Shown here: one piece after another, positions 45,740 to 53,984 of the stretch
Layout of the letters: the number at the start of each line of letters is the position of its first letter
Position numbering within the stretch: the first letter of the stretch is position 1
Assembly (NCBI GenBank): GCA_035523875.1
Contig: DATKPY010000044.1
Coordinates: 1-64,000 of the forward strand
DNA: 64,000 nucleotides
Direction: 5' to 3'
From: JASHUC01 sp035523875
GTDB taxonomy: Bacteria > Pseudomonadota > Gammaproteobacteria > Steroidobacterales > Steroidobacteraceae
Program-made: the position numbers and the translations under genes
Notes under the pieces: generated by a model
What the model was told of the DNA's origin: nothing
The model's database searches: none
What the model saw: the letters and a program-made list of their open reading frames with translations, nothing else

Positions 45740-47149
45740 TCACTGCAACTCCTTCAGTATGGCCGGGGACGGGTCGTCCTGGGCGAGCACGTCGTGGCAG
45801 AGGTCGCATTTGCGCGGAATGCGCTCCCCGTCGCCGGTCACGTGATGATTGTCATGGCAGCGGAAACAGCCCGGCGATTGCTCGTGCCCGAGGTGGTTGG
45901 GATAGGTATTCCAGGTGACCTTCATGTATGGGAAGACGTTCCACGACCAGATCTCCCCGAGCGCCTTGCCGGCCGCCGCCACCGCCGAGGCGCGGCCGCT
46001 CGCCACCGCGGGATACTTGGAACGGTAGAACTCGTCGATCGCGGTGCGTATGGAACGCTGCCCCTGCGCCTGTGAGGAATAGGCGACCTGGAGCACGCTC
46101 AGCCCCTCGCGCTTGATGAACGGGAGCGAGGTGTCGATACGCCCGTCGCCGAGCGCCGCGTCGATCTCTTCACCCGGTGGACGGAACGTATGCGTCGGAC
46201 GATTGTGGCAGTCGACGCAGTCCATCGTGCGCCACTGCGCATTGACCGGGGGGGCCGTGCCGTCCTTGAAGGTCTTGCGCGTACCGTCCGCCGTCGTGAG
46301 CTCGACGGTGTAGATGTGCTCACGCGACGGATCGGACAGGAAGCGGACCGCGACCCCTGGGGCCACGTGCCAGTGAATTCCGCCGAACGACGTGCCCGAT
46401 TGCCCGCCGATGTGGACCATGAGCACGGTCTTGGTGGCCGTGTTCGCCTCGTCGCTCGCATAGTGGGTATGGATCACCAGCCGGTCGCCGAGGAAGTGCG
46501 CAGGCCAATGGCACTGCTCGCACACGACTCGCGCGGGACGCAGATTGTCGATCGGCGTGGGTATCGGACGCGGGAAGCTGTTGGTGGCGAGCTCGACCAT
46601 CTCCACCAGGCCGTTGATCTTCGCCTTGACGAACCAGCTCGCTCCGGGACCGACGTGACAGTCGACGCAGGCGACGCGCGCATGCGGTGAGCGCTCGTGG
46701 GCGACGGCCTCGGGCTGCATGACCGCGTGGCACGCTTGCGTGCAGAATTGAGTGGAGTCGAGCACCTGCACGCCCTTGTAGCCTGCGCCTGCCAGGATCC
46801 CGAGCATCGCAATGGCGGCGAGCGATATGCCCGCAACGCTCGTGCGGGTAGTGGCGCTGTTGAGGTCGAACACCGGAAGCGGCGGCTTGGGTGCGCCTGC
46901 GCGCCGGGCCGCGCGCCGCGCCCGCCGTCGCTGCCATGCGAGACCGCCGACGATCAGCAGCAGTCCAAGCACGAGCAAGCCCGGCAGGATCACGTAGCTC
47001 GCGATGCCGAAATACGGCCCCGGCCCCGCCATATCCGCCGCCGAGATCGTGGCGAGGAGGACGATCAACACGGCGCTCAACACCGCGACGATGAGGCCGA
47101 TCGTCCCGATCGCGCTGCGCGTCAGAGCCGCAAGGAGTGTGTGCTTCAT
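45740..47149 (-). CDS. Membrane-anchored six-heme NapC/NirT-like cytochrome c
   Basis: The 469-residue protein has three hydrophobic segments (about 12-37, 46-68 and 104-124) before a periplasmic heme region. Heme motifs are CTQACH (a three-residue spacer variant), CVDCH, CEQCH, CVDCH, CFRCH and CDLCH. The stretch HERSPHARVACVDCHVGPGASWFVKAKINGL is the quinol-oxidising NapC/NirT/NrfH signature. Such proteins pass electrons from menaquinol or ubiquinol to periplasmic partners. The extra membrane helices and two additional hemes set it apart from classic tetraheme NapC. It lies 12 bases downstream of the 11-heme gene, so the two should form one quinol-linked module. Confidence 0.85.
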   Translation of the reverse strand: MKHTLLAALTRSAIGTIGLIVAVLSAVLIVLLATISAADMAGPGPYFGIASYVILPGLLVLGLLLIVGGLAWQRRRARRAARRAGAPKPPLPVFDLNSATTRTSVAGISLAAIAMLGILAGAGYKGVQVLDSTQFCTQACHAVMQPEAVAHERSPHARVACVDCHVGPGASWFVKAKINGLVEMVELATNSFPRPIPTPIDNLRPARVVCEQCHWPAHFLGDRLVIHTHYASDEANTATKTVLMVHIGGQSGTSFGGIHWHVAPGVAVRFLSDPSREHIYTVELTTADGTRKTFKDGTAPPVNAQWRTMDCVDCHNRPTHTFRPPGEEIDAALGDGRIDTSLPFIKREGLSVLQVAYSSQAQGQRSIRTAIDEFYRSKYPAVASGRASAVAAAGKALGEIWSWNVFPYMKVTWNTYPNHLGHEQSPGCFRCHDNHHVTGDGERIPRKCDLCHDVLAQDDPSPAILKELQ

Positions 47150-47161
47150 CGAGCGCCTCCC

Positions 47162-49255
47162 TCACCCCGCATAACCGCCCACCAAGGCCACGAAGATTCC
47201 GACGGCGAGGGCGACTCCGATCGCGACCGCCGCGAGACCGAAGATGTAGGCGCGCACGAGCTGCACTCGGGTGGGCGGCGGCACGAGCAGCCGCTCGAGC
47301 CCCCCGGTCGCAACCAGCCGCTCGTATTCGAGCGGCCGCTCCTCTTTCAGCCGCTCGAGCGGCAAGCGGCCCGTGAACACCACCGGATCCATCGGAAATG
47401 TCTCCGGTCTCAAGTGCGTGTGGAAGAAGTGAAAGACGAAGATGAATCCCGTCGCGAGCAGCGCCTCGTCGCTGTGCGCGATCGCGGCAGCGTTCAAGGC
47501 CCATCCGGGCAGAAAGAGTGTGAAAAAGCCGGGGAACCAGAGCATGAGCCCGGTGAATCCGATGATCGCGACGCCCCAGAAGACGGCGAGATAGTCGAAT
47601 TTCTCCCAGTACGTCCAGCGATCGAACTGCGGGCGCGGCCGCAAATAGAGGAAGTAGCCGACGTTGCGCACGAGATCGCGGATGTCACGCGGCTGCGGCA
47701 CCATCGAGCGGGGACCCCAGAGGTAGCCGCGCGCGCGCTTGACGAGCATCTGGTAGAGCACGCCGAGCACGTGGAAGCCGAAATAGCCGAACGTGACCAC
47801 GGCGGCGATGCGGTGGACGATGCCCCCGCCTTGCGGGCCGCCCCAGACCGCCATCAGCTTCGATGCCCACGGGGTGCCTGCGTACTTGAGCGGCAGGCCC
47901 GTCGCGGCGAGCACGAGGAAACTCACGATCACGATGACGTGGATGACGATCTGCGTGGTCGTGAAGCGCCGCACGTACGGACCGGTTGCGCGGCGGAAGC
48001 TCGGATACTCCCCGCGAAACTTGCCGACGACGGTGCGCTGCAGCCACAGCAGGTCGTGCAACCCGAAGAACCCGAAGACCCCGATGAGCAGCACCGTCAT
48101 CAAGACCCAGACCCAGTGCAGGTAGACGTTGCGCTTCGGGTCGCGAGGATTTGCGTGCGGGTCGAATGTCAGGAATGCGGCGTTGACTTCACCGGCGTGG
48201 CATCTCCCGCAGGTGGTGCGCAAGTTGACGGGGTTGACGCTCGAGCGCGGGTCGCTCGGCGCCAGATTGTGGTGTGCGGTGTGGCAATCCGTGCACGTGG
48301 CCGCAGCCGTGGAACCGAGCGCACTCGCCTGGCCGTGAAAACTGTCTTCAAAGCTCTGGTAGCGCTTCAGGTGACAGGTGCCGCAATCGCTCGGGAACTG
48401 CCGGCGCATGGCGGGGCTCGTGGGTATCTTGACCGCGTGGGGCTCGTGACAGGTCGTGCACACGGGGCCGTTCGTGCGCCCCTGCTGCCAGAGGACCCCG
48501 TGAGCACTCTCGCGCCACTGTGCGAGGATGCCGGCGTGACAATTGCCGCAGGTCTGCGGGCTCTGCGCGAAGGAGGTGGCGGCACCGGGGCTCGCGGCAG
48601 TGCGAATCTGGTGGGCGCTGCCGTGGCAGTCGGTGCAGGAGGGCGCACCGGCGAGCCCCACGACGAGAAGCGCGTGGGCGTGCGCACTCGAGAGATAGGC
48701 GTCCATCATGCTCTGATGGCAATGCCCGCAGCTGCGGATCTCGGCCACGGCAGCCGTCCAGCTGTTGAGCTCCTGGGCACGCACCACTGCATGAATGTCA
48801 CCGTGACAGCTCATGCACGACTGCGGACTCATGCCCTTCATCCCGTGCACGCTCGCGGCGAGCTGATCGATCTCGGACTGATGGCAGGCCGCACAAGCCG
48901 CAAGGGACACGGGAGCGAGGGGCCGGCGCGGGTGACGCACTGAGAGTGCATCGGTGTGGCAGGCCGAGCAGGCGAGGCTTCGGTGTGCCGAGTGCTCGAA
49001 CGTCGCGGCATGCACCGTCAAGGAGTGTCCGGAGGCGTCCTGGAGCGTCGAGTCCTCGTGGCAGTCGAGGCACTTCGCGTTCGCCTCGACGGGCACGGCC
49101 GGGCTCGCGGGCGCGGCCTGTGCCGAGCTCATGCGAAGAGAAGCGCTGACCAGGCACAACAGCGCGATAGCGAGCGCTGAGCACAGAGCCGTCACCCCAC
49201 GCGCCGGGACAGCTCGCCCCGCATGAGACCTTCCGCGTTCCCCTGGTAGTCTCAC
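47162..49255 (-). CDS. Eleven-heme cytochrome c fused to a cytochrome b-like membrane domain (CbcL-like)
   Basis: The 697-residue product has a signal peptide and then eleven CxxCH motifs (CLDCH, CSACH, CAACH, CMSCH, CGHCH, CTDCH, CGNCH, CTTCH, CGTCH, CTDCH, CGRCH) in about residues 60-365. A six-helix membrane part follows with His residues in LHWVW, VIHVIVIV, IVHRIAAVVTFGYFGFHVLG and FVFHFFHTHL, suited to bind b hemes. This plan, multiheme c plus di-heme b, resembles CbcL of Geobacter, which takes quinol electrons to the periplasm for metal respiration. The start is uncertain (GTG 49255 or GTG 49195). It is upstream of the six-heme NapC-like gene and downstream of a one-heme cytochrome. Confidence 0.83.
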   Translation of the reverse strand: MRLPGERGRSHAGRAVPARGVTALCSALAIALLCLVSASLRMSSAQAAPASPAVPVEANAKCLDCHEDSTLQDASGHSLTVHAATFEHSAHRSLACSACHTDALSVRHPRRPLAPVSLAACAACHQSEIDQLAASVHGMKGMSPQSCMSCHGDIHAVVRAQELNSWTAAVAEIRSCGHCHQSMMDAYLSSAHAHALLVVGLAGAPSCTDCHGSAHQIRTAASPGAATSFAQSPQTCGNCHAGILAQWRESAHGVLWQQGRTNGPVCTTCHEPHAVKIPTSPAMRRQFPSDCGTCHLKRYQSFEDSFHGQASALGSTAAATCTDCHTAHHNLAPSDPRSSVNPVNLRTTCGRCHAGEVNAAFLTFDPHANPRDPKRNVYLHWVWVLMTVLLIGVFGFFGLHDLLWLQRTVVGKFRGEYPSFRRATGPYVRRFTTTQIVIHVIVIVSFLVLAATGLPLKYAGTPWASKLMAVWGGPQGGGIVHRIAAVVTFGYFGFHVLGVLYQMLVKRARGYLWGPRSMVPQPRDIRDLVRNVGYFLYLRPRPQFDRWTYWEKFDYLAVFWGVAIIGFTGLMLWFPGFFTLFLPGWALNAAAIAHSDEALLATGFIFVFHFFHTHLRPETFPMDPVVFTGRLPLERLKEERPLEYERLVATGGLERLLVPPPTRVQLVRAYIFGLAAVAIGVALAVGIFVALVGGYAG

Positions 49256-49295
49256 ACCGGACTCGATCTCCGACCGCTCGCGGGCCGCCGCGTCA

Positions 49296-49568
49296 TCAGC
49301 CGCCGCTGCTCGCCCAGGTGGCGATGTCGGCGATCTGGGCGTCGCTCAATGCGAGCTTCCTCGGATGCTTTGTCTTGCCCGCCACCACGTTCTTGATCAT
49401 GCCCTCGAGCTGCGCCTCGCTCTTGCCCTTCCAGTCGGCAAGATCGTGGCAGTTGCTGCAGGTTTTCTGAAACTCCGCCTTCCCGGCCGCAGGATCGGCG
49501 GCGCGCGCCGCAGTAGCGGCGAGCAGCGCGGCGGCAACTGTCAGGATTGCCAATGGGAGTCTGGCCAT
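49296..49568 (-). CDS. Small class I cytochrome c, periplasmic
   Basis: The 90-residue precursor has a signal peptide (about 1-23, ending AARAA) and one heme motif, CSNCH (near 37), in FQKTCSNCHDLADWKGK. A C-terminal ALSDAQIADIATWASS helix completes the fold. I see no convincing Met ligand (MIKNVVAG is the only candidate), so the sixth ligand is unclear. It is the first gene of the leftward cytochrome cluster, about 40 bases before the 11-heme protein, and could be its soluble electron acceptor. Confidence 0.82.
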   Translation of the reverse strand: MARLPLAILTVAAALLAATAARAADPAAGKAEFQKTCSNCHDLADWKGKSEAQLEGMIKNVVAGKTKHPRKLALSDAQIADIATWASSGG

Positions 49569-49718
49569 GAGGGGCCTCCGTTCCTGTTATGGGTGCGTAG
49601 CTTCCCCGGGACCCCTATTTTGCCGAATACGTATTTACCGAGGTGCATACGCACAAGCCGACATAGGCATCGGCGCGCATCGAAGCTAAACGTAACCCCC
49701 AGGGAGAGTACGCCGCGC

Positions 49719-50087
49719 GTGAGCGACCCGAAGCAGCCGTCGACCGACGAGAAGCCCACGCTGGCCGCGCTCGCCGCCCGGGCGATGGACCGCGTGCTCG
49801 ATTCAGAACTGTCGGCGCGGCAGGCCGTCGAGCGTTGTGAGCAGGAGTGCGCCGCATCCCTGGAGCGCGCTCGCGCCGAGGCCAGGCGCATTCTCGAGCG
49901 CGCCCACGCGCGGGCCGTGGTGATCCATGCGCGCGCCGACCGTGCACTCCAATCCCTGGCGGCGAGCGAGGCCGCGGAGGGCGGGGCGCGGACCGCGGCC
50001 GCCGACGAGTTCGTGGACCTCACGCGGCTTCGGCTCGCGCTCGAGCGCCTCGCCGTACGCTTGATGCAAACGCGGGAACCGCCGTGA
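49719..50087 (+). CDS. V/A-type ATPase coiled-coil subunit (G/H-like)
   Basis: The 122-residue product starts at GTG after AGGGAGAG and is almost entirely helical (RQAVERCEQECAASLERARAEARRILERAHARAVVIHARADRAL pattern), rich in Ala, Arg and Glu. In prokaryotic V-type ATPases, a small coiled-coil subunit of this kind opens the operon and pairs with subunit E as a peripheral stalk. The assignment rests on position and shape more than on sequence identity. It overlaps the next gene as GTGA. Confidence 0.62.
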   Translation: MSDPKQPSTDEKPTLAALAARAMDRVLDSELSARQAVERCEQECAASLERARAEARRILERAHARAVVIHARADRALQSLAASEAAEGGARTAAADEFVDLTRLRLALERLAVRLMQTREPP

Positions 50088-50827
50088 GCGCGACGCACGC
50101 GGAGGGGGACCTCGACTACGCATCGTCCCGGGTCCATGCCCGCCATGGCACACGATTGCACGAGCGCGAATGGTTGCGGCTCGAGTCTAGTCGCAGCCTC
50201 GCGCACTTTCTCGACACCCTGAAAGCGGGCTCGTTCGCCCGCTGGGGCACAACGCTCGACCCGCAGGCGGACTGTCATGCCCTCGAGCGTGCGCTGCGTG
50301 CGGAGTGGCGGCGCTATGTCGGGGAGGTTACGCGGTGGCACCCGGGTGGTTGGCAGCGCTGGCTCGGCTGGCTGACCTGGCTCCCGGCGATCGGACTTCT
50401 CGCTCGGCTTGCGCAGCCCGAGCCGGTTCCGCAATGGATGCTCGCCGATCCCCTCCTCGGGCCGCTCGCTCCCGGCAGCCCTGCCGAGCGCAGCGTTGCG
50501 CTGGAAAAGACGAGTCTCGCGCCCCTCGCCGCGGCGGTACGCGAGCGGCGTCCGCTCGTCACGGAGTGGCGGACGCACTGGCGCGAGCTCGCGCCAGTGC
50601 GTGACACGGCGACGCTCGACTCGATCGCCTCGCTCGGCCGGATTGCCGCGTCTACGGCCGACGCCGAGTCACGCCGCAGGCCGCTCGCGCGGCTGTACCG
50701 CGCCGGGGCCGGTACGGCCCTCGCCTCGGCCTCCCACCTCCTCTTCGTCGCGCTCGATCTCGAGCGCCTACGCGGTGGGCTCGCCGTTCGCGCTGTGTTT
50801 CCCCCGTCGCCCGCGGAGGCTGTTTGA
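50084..50827 (+). CDS. V/A-type ATPase subunit C (AC39/d-like)
   Basis: The 247-residue product starts at GTG in a 4-base overlap. DYASSRVHARHGTRLHEREWLRLESSRSL near the N-terminus recalls the Y-x-x-x-R-V-x-x-x-x-x-x-L start of AC39-type subunits, which cap the membrane rotor and hold the central stalk. The rest is helical, with no membrane helix clear enough to call. It is divergent from the family and shorter than usual (about 330), so the call leans on its place between the stalk and I-subunit genes. Confidence 0.62.
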   Translation: MSATHAEGDLDYASSRVHARHGTRLHEREWLRLESSRSLAHFLDTLKAGSFARWGTTLDPQADCHALERALRAEWRRYVGEVTRWHPGGWQRWLGWLTWLPAIGLLARLAQPEPVPQWMLADPLLGPLAPGSPAERSVALEKTSLAPLAAAVRERRPLVTEWRTHWRELAPVRDTATLDSIASLGRIAASTADAESRRRPLARLYRAGAGTALASASHLLFVALDLERLRGGLAVRAVFPPSPAEAV

Positions 50828-52680
50828 TGGTGCTGCGCGCCCTCAGCGCGAGGTGGTTCGAGCTGCTCACTGGGCGGGACGAGCTCGCCCTCACCCTGCG
50901 CGCGCTCGCCGCTACCGGCCGCGTTCAGCTCGAAGCGCATTCCGGTACCTCGGCCATGCAGGTGCTCCCGGCACTGCGGGTGATCCTCGACGACTACCGG
51001 CAGCTCGGGGAGCGCTATGCACGCTACTGGCCGGCGCCTGCGAGCGCGGCCGTGGAGAGGCCAGTCGAGCTCGAGAAGCTCGCGAGCAGCGCCATCAGAC
51101 GGCTGCATGCGTGGGCAAGTGCCGCGGACTCCTTGATCGCGCGTGCGCAGCGTCTCGAGGCAACGCGCGCCGAACTCGAGCTCGCTCGTGATCTGGTCGC
51201 CGCGGCCGGAGAGGCGCTTCCCAACCTCGCGCGGCTCGCCGAGCACGGCCCCATCCTCGCCAGTCGCGCCTACCTTCTTGCAACGGAGCCGACCGGGCTC
51301 ACCGTTCCGCCGGCGGTGGTGCTGGAGCAGATTCGCGCTCGCGAGCGGACCTTTCTGCTCGCACTCGGCCTGAACGCGGCGCTCGCTGGGCTCGATGAGA
51401 GCCTCCACGCGCTCAAGGCGCGCCGTTTCGCGCTTCCGGAGGGCTTGTCCCCGCTTGGCGAGTCTGCGCTCGCCGATCTCGCCGCGCGAATCGGCCGCAA
51501 CCGCGCCGAGACGAGCGCTCTCGAGCGCGAGATTGCGCATCTGAGCGATGCCCACGGCGCTGGCGCGGCGCGAACCGACCTCGACTTTATCGGCTGGCTG
51601 GCGCAACACGTCCCTGAGCTGCCGATGACCGAGCACTTCGCCTGGGTGAGCGGCTGGACGAGCGACGCGACGGGCATCTCGATCGAGGCGGCGCTACAAG
51701 CGGCTGGCGTGCGCTTTCTGCTGCGCTATCCCGAGCCGCCTCGGGACCTGGTGGCACCGGTGCTGCTCAATAATCCCCGCTGGGCCCAGCCCTTCGAGCT
51801 GTTCGCGCGGCTGCTCGGGATGCCGGCGGCGAGCGAGGCGGATCCGAGTCAGATCGTCGCGCTGATTGCGCCCACCATGTTCGGATTCATGTTCGCGGAT
51901 GTGGCGCAAGGGGCGATTCTGCTCGTTGCAGGCGTGGCGCTGCGCCGGCGGTACCCCGCGCTCGCAATGCTCATCCCCGGCGGCGCGATTGCGGTGCTGT
52001 TCGGGGCGCTCTTCGGCAGCGTCTTCGCGCGCGAGGACTTGCTGCCGGCCCTGTGGGTGAAACCGCTCGTGGCGCCACTCGAGCTGCTGCGCGTGAGCCT
52101 CGGCTTCGGATGCGGCGTGGTCCTGATCGGGCTTGCGCTCGATGCGCTCCAGCGCACGTGGGCCAGCGAGGCGGGTCGCTGGTGGGCGGCGCGCGCCGGG
52201 ATCGTGCTCGCCTACCTGAGCATCGTCGCGGCGTCGATCGATGTGCGCGCCCTGTGGGCGCTGCCCGCGGGGCTTGCCTGGGCCTGGGCGGGCTCGGCCG
52301 CGATCGCGCGCGAGCGGCGGCTCGCAGCGTTCGGGCGCGGCGTTGGCGAGTCGCTCGAGAGCCTCTTTCAACTCCTCGTCAACACGCTCTCCTTCGTACG
52401 AGTCGGTGCGTTCGCGCTCGCTCACGCGGGGCTCGCTGCCGCGGTGGTGGGACTCGCCGCGACGGTGCGCATGGGCCCGCTGTCGTGGGCGGTGCTCGCG
52501 CTCGGGAACGTGCTCATGATGGGGATCGAGGCGCTCGTCGTGGCCATTCAGACGTCGCGACTCGTGCTGTTCGAATTTTTCATCCGCTTTCTGCACGGCG
52601 CCGGCCGTCCCTTCAGCCCGTTGGCGAGCCCGCAGTCGCCTCGCAGCACGGGTGCGTCACGGAGAGTTTTCCATGGCTAA
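50827..52680 (+). CDS. V/A-type ATPase subunit I (membrane stator, a-subunit-like)
   Basis: The 617-residue protein has a cytoplasmic coiled-coil half (about 1-310) and a membrane half with about seven helices. Landmarks are APTMFGFMFADVAQGAILL, the conserved start of the membrane part, and NTLSFVRVGAFALAHAGLAAAV, which holds the essential Arg facing the rotor acid. It provides half-channels for ions. It starts at ATG in a TGATG overlap with the upstream gene and overlaps the K subunit gene by 8 bases. Confidence 0.92.
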   Translation: MVLRALSARWFELLTGRDELALTLRALAATGRVQLEAHSGTSAMQVLPALRVILDDYRQLGERYARYWPAPASAAVERPVELEKLASSAIRRLHAWASAADSLIARAQRLEATRAELELARDLVAAAGEALPNLARLAEHGPILASRAYLLATEPTGLTVPPAVVLEQIRARERTFLLALGLNAALAGLDESLHALKARRFALPEGLSPLGESALADLAARIGRNRAETSALEREIAHLSDAHGAGAARTDLDFIGWLAQHVPELPMTEHFAWVSGWTSDATGISIEAALQAAGVRFLLRYPEPPRDLVAPVLLNNPRWAQPFELFARLLGMPAASEADPSQIVALIAPTMFGFMFADVAQGAILLVAGVALRRRYPALAMLIPGGAIAVLFGALFGSVFAREDLLPALWVKPLVAPLELLRVSLGFGCGVVLIGLALDALQRTWASEAGRWWAARAGIVLAYLSIVAASIDVRALWALPAGLAWAWAGSAAIARERRLAAFGRGVGESLESLFQLLVNTLSFVRVGAFALAHAGLAAAVVGLAATVRMGPLSWAVLALGNVLMMGIEALVVAIQTSRLVLFEFFIRFLHGAGRPFSPLASPQSPRSTGASRRVFHG

Positions 52681-53041
52681 GATGCGATCTCCAGACCGAA
52701 CGTTGCGCGGCGCGGTCGCGTTGCTCACCGTGTTTGTCGTCCTCGGCGCGACGGTGCTCCTCCTCGCGGCACGGCCGTCCCTCGCCGCATTCCCCGAAGC
52801 GGCCGCCGCGATCGATCCGCACCTGGCCGGTTGGGCCTTCATGGCTGCGGCAACCTCGACCGCGCTCGCGACACTCGGCGCCGGCTATGCCGTGGCCCGC
52901 GTGGGAAGCGCTGCGGTCGGTGCGATTGCCGAGAAGCCCGAGCTCTTCGGGCGCGTCCTGGTACTCGTCGGTCTCGCCGAAGGGATCGCGATCTACGGGC
53001 TCATCGTCTCGATCCTGATCCTCGATCGGGTCGGGCGATGA
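52673..53041 (+). CDS. V/A-type ATPase rotor proteolipid (subunit K/c)
   Basis: The 122-residue product has an N-terminal hydrophobic segment (about 11-38, perhaps a cleaved signal) and one two-helix hairpin (AGWAFMAAATSTALATLGAGYAVA and VLVLVGLAEGIAIYGLIVSILIL). The rotor acid is Glu in GLAEGIAIYG. The residue after Glu is Gly rather than the Ser/Thr usual in sodium-binding rings, so proton coupling is more likely, an inference from sequence only. Short c-type hairpins rather than doubled K subunits imply a ring with one acid per hairpin. GGAGAG lies before the ATG. Confidence 0.9.
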   Translation: MAKMRSPDRTLRGAVALLTVFVVLGATVLLLAARPSLAAFPEAAAAIDPHLAGWAFMAAATSTALATLGAGYAVARVGSAAVGAIAEKPELFGRVLVLVGLAEGIAIYGLIVSILILDRVGR

Positions 53042-53334
53042 TCCGAGTCGCCGTGGTCGCCGATGAGTCCACCGCGCTCGGTTGGCGGCTCGCCGGCGCG
53101 CAGATCTACACGCCTCGAGAGTCTGATGTGTCGCAGTGCCTCGATCGCGCCGCTGCCGAAGCGGATGTGGTCCTCATCACCGCTCAGCTCGCCGCACGAC
53201 TGCCGGGCGAGCAGCTTGCGGCGGCAGCGCTTCGCTTGCGGCCGCTCCTCGAGATCATCGCCGATGTGCGCGGCAGCGCCGCGCCTCCCGACCTCGAGCG
53301 GGAAGTCCGCCGCACGCTCGGGGTCGCCACGTGA
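53038..53334 (+). CDS. V/A-type ATPase subunit F
   Basis: The 98-residue protein opens with MIRVAVVADESTALGWRLAG, the usual subunit F beta-alpha start, and continues with ADVVLITAQLAARLP. It has the small Rossmann-like fold that sits on the central stalk with subunit D. It overlaps the K and E genes by 4 bases each, and its length matches the family. Confidence 0.85.
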   Translation: MIRVAVVADESTALGWRLAGAQIYTPRESDVSQCLDRAAAEADVVLITAQLAARLPGEQLAAAALRLRPLLEIIADVRGSAAPPDLEREVRRTLGVAT

Positions 53335-53984
53335 GCAGGGCCCCGCCGCCGAGCGTTCTCGAGCTGCAGACCGAGCAGTTGCTCGAGCGTGTGACTCGCT
53401 CGAGCACGGCGCGGCGCGAAGCGCTGCGCGCCACTGCCGCCGAGCAGGCGCGCGTGATCGTGCGTGCGGCTCGCGCGGAGGCGCGTGCGCGGGTGCGCGC
53501 CGCGATTGCCGAGGAGCGGGACCGGCTCGAGCGGGGACGCCGGCAGCTCGCGGCCCGCGTGCGGCTCGAGGCACAGCGCCACGCACGCGAGCGCACCCGA
53601 GCGCTGCTTGCGCGTATGTGGCAGGAGCTCGACGCGGTACTCGCAGCACGCTGGCAGAACGCCGTGCAGCGAGCGCAATGGAGCGAGGCCGCGCTCGCGG
53701 CCGCGAGCGCACTGCTCCCTGAGCGCGCCTGGCGGATCGAGATCGCCTCGTCGCTCGCCGACGCCGAGCGCAGCGCCCTCGAGCGCCTTGCGCGCGCGCG
53801 GGGCTGCCCCGCGGTCGAATGGGTGTGTGACCCCACGATCCCCGCGGGGCTGCGTGTTCGCAGCGACGGTGTGTGTCTCGACGCCACGATCGCCGGCCTT
53901 CTCGCAGCCCGTGGAGAGATCGAGGGCGCGTTCCTCGCCGAATACGAGGCCATGCCCGTCGGAGGAAGTACACGTGTCGCCTGA
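53331..53984 (+). CDS. V/A-type ATPase subunit E (peripheral stalk)
   Basis: The 217-residue product starts at GTG in a GTGA overlap. A long N-terminal helix (about 10-110, very rich in Arg, Ala and Glu) is followed by a globular domain with VCDPTIPAGLRVRSDGVCLDATIAGLL, matching the subunit E sequence G-G-x-x-x-x-x-x-x-x-x-N-T-x-x-x-R. Subunit E with the G-like helix forms the stator stalk binding the A/B hexamer. Its C-terminus overlaps the A-subunit start by 11 bases. Confidence 0.85.
   Translation: MSRAPPPSVLELQTEQLLERVTRSSTARREALRATAAEQARVIVRAARAEARARVRAAIAEERDRLERGRRQLAARVRLEAQRHARERTRALLARMWQELDAVLAARWQNAVQRAQWSEAALAAASALLPERAWRIEIASSLADAERSALERLARARGCPAVEWVCDPTIPAGLRVRSDGVCLDATIAGLLAARGEIEGAFLAEYEAMPVGGSTRVA

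Noticed and set aside
46697..48943. 748-residue open frame on the plus strand over the multiheme cytochromes
   Set aside because: Low-complexity Arg/Glu/Ala/His translation. The opposite strand encodes eleven CxxCH motifs and membrane helices, so this is a shadow.
49626..49635. Perfect 10-base palindrome AATACGTATT between the small cytochrome and the ATPase operon
   Set aside because: Too short to call an operator without a second copy or known motif, although its divergent location is suggestive.
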